A DNA stretch of 64,000 nucleotides from Stigmatella aurantiaca (GTDB taxonomy: Bacteria; Myxococcota; Myxococcia; Myxococcales; Myxococcaceae): contig NZ_FOAP01000008.1 of assembly GCF_900109545.1 (NCBI RefSeq), positions 248,001-312,000 on the forward strand, read 5' to 3'. Under the pieces are notes generated by a model. It searched no databases and was not told the origin of the DNA. It was given only the letters and a program-made list of their open reading frames with translations. How positions within the stretch are numbered: position 1 is the first letter of the stretch; each line of letters begins with the position of its first letter. Below are positions 1 to 8,563 of this stretch, one piece after another. The translations under genes and the position numbers were made by a program.

Positions 1-1239
1 CAGTGGGACAAGAAGCTCGCCGAGGCCATCCCCGATGACACGGTGAAGCCTGCGGAGGGTGCGGACCCCGCGGCGCCGCCCGTGCGGATCCCCAACGGGC
101 CGAAGCTCTTCCGGCTGGAGCAGCAGCCCGAGCCCCAGAGCGCGCTCGTCTCCATCGACCCCCACCGCCAGTACCTCACGGCCATGGTGGGCGGCTACGA
201 CTTCGACGACAACGAGTTCAACCGCGCCTTCCAGGCGTGCCGCCAGCCGGGCAGCTCCTTCAAGCCGCTGGTGTACGCGGCGGCCATCGAGAAGCTCAAC
301 TGGACCGAGGCCACCATCATCGTGGACTCGCCCATCGTGGAGCACGACCCGGACAACAAGGTGTCCTGGAAGCCGGAGAACTTCTCCGAGGAGTTCCAGG
401 GCGACGTGGTGCTGCGCACCGCGCTCGTCAACTCCATGAACATCCCCGCGGTGAAGACCTTCGGCGCGGTGGGCACCAAGAACATGTCCGACTGGTCCCG
501 GCTGCTCGGGCTCTCCACTCCGATGAACATGGACTTCTCGGCGGCGCTCGGCTCCTCGTGCGTCTACCCGTATGACTTGGCGCAGGTGTACGCGACCTTC
601 AACCGCTACGGCCGCAAGAAGCCCACGTACTTCATCCGGAAGATTGAAGACCGGTTCGGGCGCACGCTGGAGGACCACACCGCGTTCGACGACCCCTGGG
701 CACCGCTCCAGGACCGGGTGGCGGCCGGCTACGCGCGCCTCTTCGAGCCCGGCGAGCAGGTGATGTCGCCGGAGACGGGCTTCATCATCACGCACCTGAT
801 GCGCGGCGTGGTGCAGGAGGGCACGGGCGGCCCCGCCTCGCGCCTGGGCAAGCCGGCCGCGGGCAAGACGGGCACCACCAACGACTCGTTCGATGCGTGG
901 TTCTCCGCCTTCACCCGGGACCTGGTGACGGTGGCGTGGGTGGGGTACGACTTGAACCCGCACCCGCTCAACCGCTACGAGACGGGCGGCCGCGCGGCGC
1001 TGCCCATCTGGCTGGACTACATGAAGAAGGCGCTCGCGGGCCGGCCCCAGCCGGAGTTCTACCCGTGGCCCTCCATGGAGCTGGTGCGGCTGCCCATCGA
1101 CGAGAAGACGGGCAAGATTGCCTCCAACAGCTCCAAGAACACGGAGCTCATGTTCTTCAAGAAGGGCACCCAGCCCAAGGAAGCCACCCCCGAGAAGGGC
1201 CAGGTCAACGTCAACGACTTCCTGATGGGCCAGCAGTGA
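1..1239 (+). CDS. Penicillin-binding protein 1A, C-terminal part (truncated by window start)
   Basis: This is the transpeptidase half of a class A penicillin-binding protein, which cross-links peptidoglycan on the outer face of the inner membrane. The frame is open from base 1, so the glycosyltransferase domain and signal anchor lie upstream of the window. All three active-site motifs are visible in the 412-residue fragment: SSFK with the acyl-ester serine near residue 85, SMN near 145, and KTGT near 289. The fragment ends in a short charged tail (NVNDFLMGQQ). It is probably PBP1A/MrcA, judging by the motif contexts (CRQPGSSFKP, GKPAAGKTGTT); the exact paralogue cannot be decided without the N terminus. 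Confidence 0.93.
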   Translation, partial: QWDKKLAEAIPDDTVKPAEGADPAAPPVRIPNGPKLFRLEQQPEPQSALVSIDPHRQYLTAMVGGYDFDDNEFNRAFQACRQPGSSFKPLVYAAAIEKLNWTEATIIVDSPIVEHDPDNKVSWKPENFSEEFQGDVVLRTALVNSMNIPAVKTFGAVGTKNMSDWSRLLGLSTPMNMDFSAALGSSCVYPYDLAQVYATFNRYGRKKPTYFIRKIEDRFGRTLEDHTAFDDPWAPLQDRVAAGYARLFEPGEQVMSPETGFIITHLMRGVVQEGTGGPASRLGKPAAGKTGTTNDSFDAWFSAFTRDLVTVAWVGYDLNPHPLNRYETGGRAALPIWLDYMKKALAGRPQPEFYPWPSMELVRLPIDEKTGKIASNSSKNTELMFFKKGTQPKEATPEKGQVNVNDFLMGQQ

Positions 1240-1389
1240 GCCTTTGGCTCACCGCGTCAGTCTGTTGCATGACAAGAACTTCGCTGGATTAACAGTTCTG
1301 TTCACTGTGGCCGTGTTTTCCTGTATTGGGGGGCCTCCCGGGTTGAGTTGTCTCAGCCCTGGAATCCCCCCTTCTTTTCAGGCACGGAC

Positions 1390-2781
1390 ATGTCCCGAAA
1401 GACCTTTTCCTCGAAGTTCCTGGCGGCCTGCTGTGTGACGGCCCTCACCGGGTGCGCGCCGGACGCGCCCGAGACCGACGTGAGCAGCGCGGCCCCCGAG
1501 GCGGTGGGGCAGACGCAGGGCGAGCTCGACTACAGCCCCGGCTCGGGTTGGAGCCTGGCGTGGTCGGATGAGTTCGAAGGCTCCAGCCTGAACGGGAACA
1601 ACTGGACCACGCTCAACAGCGACTTCGATCCGGTCACCGGCAACTGCAACTTCGGCACGGGCGAAATCGAGTACCCCCGCAGCCAGAACATCTCGGTGAG
1701 CGGCGGCAAGCTCATTCTCAAGGCCGAGCGCACGGCCCCGACGACCGTGTCCGACACGCGCTGTGGCAGCCACCAGCGCACGCTCTTCTCGGGCCGTCTG
1801 CACACCAAGGGCAAGGTGGAGCGGCGCTACGGCAAGATTGTCGCGAGCATCAAGATTCCCTCCGGCTACGGCATGTGGCCGGCGTTCTGGACGCTGGGCG
1901 CCAACGTGCAGCAGGTGGGCTGGCCCTCCAGCGGTGAGATCGACATCCTTGAGTGGCACTCGAACGAGCCCACGTGGATGAAGTCCGCCGTGCACTGGTA
2001 CGGCGGCACCGCGCCCAACGGCGGCGACGCCCACTGGGGCACCGGCCAGAGCGGCGGCTACAACCTGGCCGACTCCTTCCACCTCTACGAGCTGGAGTGG
2101 GATGCCGGCAAGATGGTGTTCCGGCTCGACAACCAGTACGTGGGCACGACGTTCTCGAACAGCACCGAGGCGGAGTTCCAGCAGAACCACTACCTCATCC
2201 TGAACCTGGCCATGGGCGGCAACTGGTACGGCTTCCCCGCCGCGGGCAGCATCGCCCTGAACCAGGGCCAGCCCAAGACGATGGAAGTGGAGTGGGTGCG
2301 CTGGTACCAGTCGGGTGGCACCACCCCGCCCCCCACGGGCATCTCCGTGGCCAACGGCAGCTTCGAGTCGGGCATGGCGGACTGGACGACGTGGACGCCC
2401 AACGGCACCGCGGGCGCCGCCTTCAGCGAGACGCACAACGGCGGGCACACGGGCGCTTACCACCTGACGCACTGGAGCACGCAGCCCTTCGAGACCTGGA
2501 CGTACCAGGTGAAGACGGGCCTGACGAACGGCAACTACAAGGTGCGCGCCTGGGTGCGCAAGGGCGGCAACTTCGCCATCGCCCGGCTCCAGGGCAAGAC
2601 GAGCGGCTCGGCGGCCCCCGTGTTCACCTCGCTGGGCACCTACGGCGGCTGGACGCTGGTGGAGACGCCCACCATCAACGTCACCTCGGGCTACCTGGAG
2701 TTCGGCTTCCACACCCAGGCCACCACGGCCGACGGTGCCAACTTCATCCACATGGATGATGTCGAGATCGTGAAGCTCTAG
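1390..2781 (+). CDS. GH16 family beta-glucanase lipoprotein with C-terminal carbohydrate-binding module
   Basis: This 463-residue protein is predicted to be an exported endo-beta-glucanase (laminarinase/lichenase type). I chose the ATG at 1390 because it gives a short basic N terminus, a hydrophobic segment and a lipobox (LTGC) near residue 22; an upstream in-frame start would spoil the signal. The GH16 signature GEIDILEWH supplies the nucleophile E183, D185 and acid/base E188. A Pro/Thr linker (GGTTPPPTG) then leads to about 145 residues with a jelly-roll look (NGSFESGMADWTTW start, IHMDDVEIVKL end), typical of CBM4/9-like modules. Predation on fungal or algal glucans is an inference. The exact substrate cannot be read from the sequence. 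Confidence 0.92.
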   Translation: MSRKTFSSKFLAACCVTALTGCAPDAPETDVSSAAPEAVGQTQGELDYSPGSGWSLAWSDEFEGSSLNGNNWTTLNSDFDPVTGNCNFGTGEIEYPRSQNISVSGGKLILKAERTAPTTVSDTRCGSHQRTLFSGRLHTKGKVERRYGKIVASIKIPSGYGMWPAFWTLGANVQQVGWPSSGEIDILEWHSNEPTWMKSAVHWYGGTAPNGGDAHWGTGQSGGYNLADSFHLYELEWDAGKMVFRLDNQYVGTTFSNSTEAEFQQNHYLILNLAMGGNWYGFPAAGSIALNQGQPKTMEVEWVRWYQSGGTTPPPTGISVANGSFESGMADWTTWTPNGTAGAAFSETHNGGHTGAYHLTHWSTQPFETWTYQVKTGLTNGNYKVRAWVRKGGNFAIARLQGKTSGSAAPVFTSLGTYGGWTLVETPTINVTSGYLEFGFHTQATTADGANFIHMDDVEIVKL

Positions 2782-2828
2782 CCGATTCACGGGTGGAGCG
2801 GTCGGGCGGTGCATTAGGTTGCGCCGCC

Positions 2829-4040
2829 ATGACCCCCTCCCGTCCCCGTCCCGCCCTGCTCGCGCTCGCCTATCTCGCGTTCGTGAGCCTGGGGTTGCCG
2901 GACGCGGTTTTGGGCCTGGCCTGGCCCTCGTTGCGCGACACCTTCTCCCTGCCCCAGGTGGGCATGGGCGCCATCCTCGCCGCGAGCGCGGTGGCATACT
3001 TCGTCTCGGGCATGCTCGCCGGGCGCTTGATGCAGGCGCTCAACGTCGGCCTGCTGCTGGCGGCGAGCACCGGGCTCGTGGCGCTCGGGCTCGCGGGCTA
3101 TGCGACCGCGCCGTTCTTCCTCCTCTTCCTGGTGGCCGCCTGCTTCGCGGGCTTTGGCTCGGGGGGAATCGACTCGGCGCTCAACACCTACGCGGCCGAG
3201 CACTTCGGTCCCCGCCACATGTCGTGGCTGCACGCGGCCTACAGCATCGGGGCCACGCTGGGGCCCGTGCTCATGACGTGGCTGCTGGCGCGCGGGGCGG
3301 GATGGCGCTCCGGGTATGCGGTCATCGGCGTGGTGCTCGCGACGCTCGCGGTCATCTTCGTCGTGATGCGCAAGCAGTGGGACGGGGGCCCCACGGGCGC
3401 GGCGGAAGGGGAGAGCCGCCCGGCCACGGTGAGGCCGGCCGCCTCCGCCTGGCAGGCCCTGCGCCGGCCCCGGGTGCAGCTGCAGAGCCTCATCTTCTTC
3501 TTCTACACGGGCGTGGAGGTGACGGCGGGCCAGTGGTCCTACACGGTGCTCAAGGAGGGCCGGGGCCTGAGCACGGCGGAGGCCGGCACGTGGACGAGCT
3601 TCTACTGGGGCAGCCTGTTCGTGGGCCGCGTCCTGTCGGGCTTCATCGTGGAGCGGCTGGGGCCGGTGCGCATGTTGCGGCTGAGCACGGGGCTGGCCGT
3701 GGTGGGCGCGCTCCTGTTCACGATTCCCGCGGTGCCTCCGCCCGTCGGGTTGGGGCTGCTGGGCCTGGCGCTCGCGCCCATCTTCCCGGCGCTCATGTCG
3801 GAGACGCCCCGGCGGGTGGGGAAGGACGTGGCCGCGCACGCGGTGGGCTTCCAGGTGAGCGCGGGCACGCTGGGCGTCGCCGCGCTGCCGAGCGCCGCCG
3901 GCTTCGTGGCCGAGAAGTTGGGCGTCGCGGTCGTGGCCTCCCAGCTGCTGGGGTACACGGTGGTGCTCCTGGTGCTCCACGGCCTGCTCACCGTGTCGGC
4001 GGACCGGCCGCCCGCGTCCGGAGGCGAGGCCCGGGCGTGA
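2829..4040 (+). CDS. MFS transporter
   Basis: A 403-residue major facilitator superfamily protein with about 12 hydrophobic segments and a central basic loop (around residues 190-220). The ATG at 2829 begins MTPSRPRPALLALAYLAF directly before the first membrane helix, so I prefer it over an in-frame codon 36 bases upstream. The pattern of small residues in the helices (for example FAGFGSGGIDSALNTYAAE and GSLFVGRVLSGF) resembles the sugar/FucP-like or YfkF-type MFS families. The substrate is unknown. It stands alone: GH16 precedes it on the same strand with a 47-base gap and a convergent SDR follows. Confidence 0.85.
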   Translation: MTPSRPRPALLALAYLAFVSLGLPDAVLGLAWPSLRDTFSLPQVGMGAILAASAVAYFVSGMLAGRLMQALNVGLLLAASTGLVALGLAGYATAPFFLLFLVAACFAGFGSGGIDSALNTYAAEHFGPRHMSWLHAAYSIGATLGPVLMTWLLARGAGWRSGYAVIGVVLATLAVIFVVMRKQWDGGPTGAAEGESRPATVRPAASAWQALRRPRVQLQSLIFFFYTGVEVTAGQWSYTVLKEGRGLSTAEAGTWTSFYWGSLFVGRVLSGFIVERLGPVRMLRLSTGLAVVGALLFTIPAVPPPVGLGLLGLALAPIFPALMSETPRRVGKDVAAHAVGFQVSAGTLGVAALPSAAGFVAEKLGVAVVASQLLGYTVVLLVLHGLLTVSADRPPASGGEARA

Positions 4041-4071
4041 GGGCCGCCGTGAGGGCCGGCCGGGACGCGGT

Positions 4072-4833
4072 TCAGCGGCGCCGGCTCATCAAGGCATCGA
4101 AGAGCGGGTTGGGCAGGGCGTGGAGCAGCTTCATGAAGCGCGTCATCTGCCAGGGGAAGGCGTAGACGGGCTCGCCGCGCAGGATGGCGTTGCCCATGCG
4201 CTCCACCGCCTCCTCCGTCTCCATCAGGAAGGGCATGGGGAAGGTGTTCTTCGCGGTGATTTCACTCTTCACCCAGCCGGGGTAGATGCAGGTGACGCGC
4301 ACGCCCGAGCCGCGCAGGTCCACGCGCAGGCTCTCCATGAAGGAGGAGAGGAAGATCTTCGAGGCGGAGTAGGCCGCGCGGGTGGGGAGGCCCCGGAACG
4401 CCGCCAGGCTGGAGATGCCCACCAGGTGGCCCCGGCCGCGCTCCACCATCTGTGGAAGCACCGCGCCCAGCGTCGCCACCGCGCCGGTGACGTTGATGTC
4501 GATCATCTGCTTGGTGAACTCCCAGGGAAACTGCTTGCCGGGGGTGGCGCCGCCCACGCCGGCGTTGGCCACCACCAGGTCCAGTCCTCCGCAGTCCGCG
4601 TCGAGCTGGCGGATGCGCTCGACCGTGGCGTCCGCCTGGGCCACGTCCATCTTCACGGGCTCCAGCGTGGCCCCGGCCGCGCGCGCCTCCTGGGCCAGGG
4701 CGTCCAGGTGCTCCTGCCGCCGGGCCGCGGCGAACACGCGCGTGCCCCGCCGGGCAAGCCACAGCGCCAGTCCGCGTCCCAGGCCACTCGAGGCCCCGGT
4801 GACCAAGGCCGTTCCGTAGTGCATCTGCTTCAT
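4072..4833 (-). CDS. SDR family oxidoreductase
   Basis: A classical short-chain dehydrogenase/reductase of 253 residues. The nucleotide-binding motif TGASSGLG lies at residues 12-19, NAG near residue 90, and the catalytic YxxxK is Y155-SAS-K159. The C-terminal stretch (MKLLHALPNPLFDALMSRRR) resembles SDRs acting on lipid-like substrates (DltE/YqjQ-type), but the substrate is not determined. The gene is convergent with the MFS gene and lies 57 bases downstream of the histidine-kinase stop on the same strand, so co-transcription is possible. Confidence 0.88.
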   Translation of the reverse strand: MKQMHYGTALVTGASSGLGRGLALWLARRGTRVFAAARRQEHLDALAQEARAAGATLEPVKMDVAQADATVERIRQLDADCGGLDLVVANAGVGGATPGKQFPWEFTKQMIDINVTGAVATLGAVLPQMVERGRGHLVGISSLAAFRGLPTRAAYSASKIFLSSFMESLRVDLRGSGVRVTCIYPGWVKSEITAKNTFPMPFLMETEEAVERMGNAILRGEPVYAFPWQMTRFMKLLHALPNPLFDALMSRRR

Positions 4834-4890
4834 CTGTCATCCCCTGGCTGCCAGTTGTGGCGGGCACGCTGGGCCAGAGGCCGGGGCACG

Positions 4891-6780
4891 TCAAGACGGG
4901 GGTGCGGCCAGGGGGAGGTCCACCTGGAAGGTGGCGCCTTTGCCCAGCTGGCTGGTGGCGTGGATGGAGCCCCCGAGCGCCTCGACGAGGTGGCGCGTGA
5001 GGTACAGCCCCAGCCCCAGGCCCCCGAAGTGCTCCGCGGAGACCGCCCGCTCGAACCGCTCGAAGATGCGCGACAGGTTCTCCGGGGAGATGCCAATGCC
5101 CTCATCGCGCACCGTGAAGCGGGCCCCCGCGGGGCCTTGCTCGACCCGGATGTGGACGGGGTGGCCCATGCCGTACTTGAGGGCGTTGCTCAGCAGGCTG
5201 CTCACCACCTGCTCCAGCCGCACCCGGTCCCAGTTGCCCACGATGGGGCCCACCGTCTGGACGTCCAGGGGCGTGCCCGTGCGCGCCGCCTGGGCCGAGA
5301 ACCGGCTGATGACGTCTCGCACCAGCGCCGTCAGGTCCAAAAACTCCCGGTCGAGCACCAGCACGCCCGCCTCCAGGCGCGAGACATCCAGCAGGCTGTC
5401 CACCAGCGTGCCCAGCCGCTTGCACTGCCGCTGGAGCGCCGCGACGTGCTCCTGGACCCGGGCGGGGTTCACGGGCGTTCCCCGGCGCTCCAGCTCGCGC
5501 CGCAGGCTCTGCAGCCGCAGGTTGAGGGGCGTGAGCGGCGTCTTCAGCTCGTGCGAGGCGACGGCGAGGAACTCGTCCCGCAGCCGCACCGCCTCTTGCG
5601 AGGCGCCGTACAGCAGGGCGTTGTCCACGGCCAGGCCCGCGCGGGCCGCCAGCTCCATCGCCAGCCGCAGGTCCGAGCGGCGGTAGGAGCGGTGTGAGCC
5701 CGTATAGGCGAAGGTGATGGACCCCAGCGTGCGGCCCCGGGCCTTCAGCGGCGCCACCAGATAGGACTCCAGCTCCAGGCCGCGCAGGCTGCGCAGGTGC
5801 TCGGAGTCCCGCGCCGCGCGGGGCAGGCCCGTGTCCGGGATTTCGCTTCGCAGCTCGGGCTCGCCCGTGCGGATGACCCGTCCCGGGCCATAGAGGTCCT
5901 CCAGGTGCGAGGGCCAGCGGTGCGCCAGCTCCCAGACCCGGGAGACCTGCTCGGAGTGCCGGTGCGCCACGGCGAGCCGGCTGATGCTCCCGTCCTCCTC
6001 GAGCATGTCCACCGCGCACAGATCCGCCACGGCGGGTACCGCGAGCCGGGCGACCTGGTCCAGCGTGGCGCGGTAGTCGAGTGAACCGGCGAGCACGCGG
6101 CTGGAGCGGGCCAGGAACCGGGCCCGCCGCTCGGCGCGCCGGGCCTCCCGCAACAGGCGGGAGTCGTCGAGCGAGACGGCGATGCTCCGGGCCAGCTCCT
6201 CGGCGACGATGAGGTCCGTGGCATCAAACGGGGGCAGGGTGCCATTGCGGGCCAGCAGCATCAGGCCGAGGACGCGCCGGTGGCCCACGAGCGGCACCAC
6301 CATCAGAGAGCGGGGATCCAGCCGTTCGAGCTGGGCAAGGTGCTCGGGCAGCACGGGGAGCCGCCGGCGGATCTCCACAGGGTAGTTCACGAGCAACTGC
6401 GAGGTGCCGCTGTGGAGCGCATCCACCAGGGGGCTGCAGATGCTGTCCTGGTGGTACTGGTGGGGCAGGGCGCGCAGTTGGGCTTCGGCCTCGGGGTTCT
6501 GGTGGGCCAGGGCCACCCGCTCGAGCTGGCCATTGGGGCGCACCAGCTTCATCAAGCAGAAGCTGGCGAGGCCCGAGGCCGTCAACCGGGCGATCCGCCG
6601 CAAAACGGGCTTCAGGCCGCCGCGCTGAACGGAGAGCAGGCGGCCCACTTCCGCCAGCAGCAGCAGGGCATGTTCGGCGTGTTTGCTCCCGGCAAGCCCC
6701 GGCATTCCGGCCTCCTGCGCCGCCCGCCGGTCCATCTCATTCTCGGGAAAAGCGCTGGTCATGGGGTGCATGGGTGTCAT
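4891..6780 (-). CDS. GAF-domain sensor histidine kinase (cytoplasmic)
   Basis: A 629-residue soluble sensor kinase. Two GAF-like sensory regions (about residues 35-200 and 225-390) precede a HisKA dimerisation/phosphotransfer helix with H410 in SHELKTPL. The HATPase_c domain follows, with N box (SSLLSNALKYG), G1 (DEGIGIS) and G2 (GLGLGLYL). No transmembrane segment is evident, so the signal is probably cytosolic. Start choice is uncertain: ATG codons exist at 6780, 6762 and 6735, none with a strong ribosome site. It is divergent from the single-domain receiver at 6976, which is a plausible but unproven partner. Confidence 0.9.
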   Translation of the reverse strand: MTPMHPMTSAFPENEMDRRAAQEAGMPGLAGSKHAEHALLLLAEVGRLLSVQRGGLKPVLRRIARLTASGLASFCLMKLVRPNGQLERVALAHQNPEAEAQLRALPHQYHQDSICSPLVDALHSGTSQLLVNYPVEIRRRLPVLPEHLAQLERLDPRSLMVVPLVGHRRVLGLMLLARNGTLPPFDATDLIVAEELARSIAVSLDDSRLLREARRAERRARFLARSSRVLAGSLDYRATLDQVARLAVPAVADLCAVDMLEEDGSISRLAVAHRHSEQVSRVWELAHRWPSHLEDLYGPGRVIRTGEPELRSEIPDTGLPRAARDSEHLRSLRGLELESYLVAPLKARGRTLGSITFAYTGSHRSYRRSDLRLAMELAARAGLAVDNALLYGASQEAVRLRDEFLAVASHELKTPLTPLNLRLQSLRRELERRGTPVNPARVQEHVAALQRQCKRLGTLVDSLLDVSRLEAGVLVLDREFLDLTALVRDVISRFSAQAARTGTPLDVQTVGPIVGNWDRVRLEQVVSSLLSNALKYGMGHPVHIRVEQGPAGARFTVRDEGIGISPENLSRIFERFERAVSAEHFGGLGLGLYLTRHLVEALGGSIHATSQLGKGATFQVDLPLAAPPS

Positions 6781-6975
6781 CTGTCCGAAAGGGAAAGCTG
6801 CGTCCCTTTTCTAGATAAGGATGCTTCGCCGGGTGTGCCGTAGCGCCCTTGTCCGCATGGAAAGCAATGCCGGAAGCGCGGGCGCTGCTTGCCCCCTTGC
6901 TGAGCGCTCTTCGGGTGGTGGGGTGGCACCTGTCCCCGACCGTCGTCACCGTCAGGGGAGCCAAAGGAGAGACCC

Positions 6976-7383
6976 ATGGAGCATTCGAGCGGCTTGCTTG
7001 TCGTCGACGACGATCATGACATCTTGCTCGCGCTCCAAGACGCGCTGGAGATGGAGGGGTATCACGTGGCCGTCGCGCACGATGGCCGCGAGGCGCTGGA
7101 GCAGCTCAAGGGCGGGCTGCGGCCGGAGCTCATCCTGTTGGATCTGATGATGCCCGACGTGAGCGGCTGGGCCTTCCGGGCCGAGCAGAGCTCCAACGCG
7201 GAGCTGGCCTCCATCCCGGTGGTGGTCGTCTCGGGCCAGGGCGTCAGCTCCCGGGACGTGGCGCGGCTGGGCGCCGCGGGCTACCTGCGCAAGCCCGTGG
7301 ACCTCGATGACCTGCTGCACACGGTGGAGCGGTTCGCCTCACCGGAGGATCCGCCGGAGCCGGTGAGCATGGCCTCGTGGTGA
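6976..7383 (+). CDS. Single-domain response regulator (receiver only)
   Basis: A 135-residue CheY-like receiver with no output domain. The acidic pocket (VVDDDHD, residues 9-15), phospho-acceptor D56 (LILLDLMMP), switch serine (VVVSGQG) and K106 (LRKPVD) are all present, so it should be phosphorylatable. The ATG at 6976 is preceded by AAAGGAGAGACCC, a good ribosome-binding site. It is divergently transcribed from the GAF histidine kinase, a usual layout for a kinase/regulator pair; how it acts downstream is unknown. Confidence 0.9.
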   Translation: MEHSSGLLVVDDDHDILLALQDALEMEGYHVAVAHDGREALEQLKGGLRPELILLDLMMPDVSGWAFRAEQSSNAELASIPVVVVSGQGVSSRDVARLGAAGYLRKPVDLDDLLHTVERFASPEDPPEPVSMASW

Positions 7384-7387
7384 GCCC

Positions 7388-8416
7388 TCAGAGGCAGGAC
7401 CAGTAGGGCCGCAGCGCCGCGCGGCTCCGCGCGATGGCCTGGGCCGCGTCCGCGGAGGTGTCCCCTGCCGGGAAGGAGTCCTGGCGGCCCGTGAGCACCT
7501 CGGTGCAGGCATGGACGGACTGGGACAGCCCCTCCAGGGAATAGCCCCCCTCCAGCACCAGGACCAGCTTCCCTCCACACACGCGCTCGGCCAGGGACCG
7601 GACCGCGGAGCACATCGCGGCGAAGCCCCGCTCGGTCGCCATCATCCCGCCGATGGGATCGCTCCGGTGCGGATCAAACCCCGCGGACACCAGCACGAGC
7701 TGCGGCTGGAACGCGTCCGCGACGGGCAGGAGCAGATCCTCGAAGATGGACCGGTAGTCGGCATCCGTCGCGCCGCCGGGCAGTCCGCAGTTGACGGTGA
7801 AGCCCTCGCCCGCGCCCTGTCCCACCTCGTGCGGGGCGCCCGTGCCCGGGTAGTAGGGGTACTGGTGCACGGACTGGTAGAGCACGTCCCGCCGGGACTC
7901 GAAGGCGGCCTGGGTGCCGTTGCCATGGTGCACGTCCCAGTCGAGCACCAGCACGCGCTCGGCGCCCAGCTTCCGCCCCGCCTCGGCGGCGATGGCCACG
8001 TTGTTGAAGAGGCAGAAGCCCATGGCCTGCCCTGGCTCGGCGTGGTGACCGGGGGGGCGCACCAGCGCGAACGCGTTGCGCGCCCGGCCCGCCATGACTT
8101 CCTCCACCGCGCCCACGGCGGCTCCAGCGGCCAGGATGGCCGCGTCGTAGCTGTCCGGGGAGACGAGGGTGTCCGCGTCGATCTGCCCCCGCTGCCCCGC
8201 CATCTCCAGCAGGGCGTGGCGCAGCTCCGGGGTGTGCACGGAGGCCAGCTCCGCCGGGGTGGCCGAGCGGGGCGAGCGCACCTGGGTTCCCGCCACCGGT
8301 GCCCGGGCGAGCACCGAGAGGATGCTCCGGAGCCGGGCGGGGCTTTCGGGGTGTCCCTGGCCCGGGTCGTGCTGGAGGAAGAGGGGATCCGTGAAGAGGA
8401 GGGTCGGAAGCGTCAT
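7388..8416 (-). CDS. Histone deacetylase family protein (acetyl-polyamine/acetoin-utilisation type hydrolase)
   Basis: A 342-residue arginase-deacetylase-fold zinc hydrolase. The start at 8416 gives MTLPTLLFTDPLFLQHDPG, matching the usual N terminus of the family (F..HDPG..HPE.P.R); an upstream in-frame start adds only a low-complexity leader. Catalytic features are the HH pair in GHHAEPGQAMGF, the metal-binding DxH in DWDVHHGNG and the later Asp in SAGFDPHRSDP. Family members deacetylate polyamines, acetylated small molecules or proteins, and the substrate here is not known. It converges with the receiver gene, with 4 bases between the stops. Confidence 0.9.
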   Translation of the reverse strand: MTLPTLLFTDPLFLQHDPGQGHPESPARLRSILSVLARAPVAGTQVRSPRSATPAELASVHTPELRHALLEMAGQRGQIDADTLVSPDSYDAAILAAGAAVGAVEEVMAGRARNAFALVRPPGHHAEPGQAMGFCLFNNVAIAAEAGRKLGAERVLVLDWDVHHGNGTQAAFESRRDVLYQSVHQYPYYPGTGAPHEVGQGAGEGFTVNCGLPGGATDADYRSIFEDLLLPVADAFQPQLVLVSAGFDPHRSDPIGGMMATERGFAAMCSAVRSLAERVCGGKLVLVLEGGYSLEGLSQSVHACTEVLTGRQDSFPAGDTSADAAQAIARSRAALRPYWSCL

Positions 8417-8563
8417 GGCGGGGAAACTCGGAGCGTCGGCAACCCGGGACCTACTCGCCGCGGAGGGTGGTGCCACGGGTATCCTCGAATCTTACCCTTC
8501 CGGGGGGAAGGGGACCTTCCCGTTCCTTGCCCTTTGTCGGATTCCCTCCGTAGATTGCGGCCC

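Noticed and set aside
1378-2997. A 539-codon open frame on the minus strand opposite the GH16 gene
   Set aside because: Very Arg/Ala/Gly-rich composition with no recognisable motif, and it is antisense to a well-supported GH16 gene; this is a common artefact at about 70% G+C.
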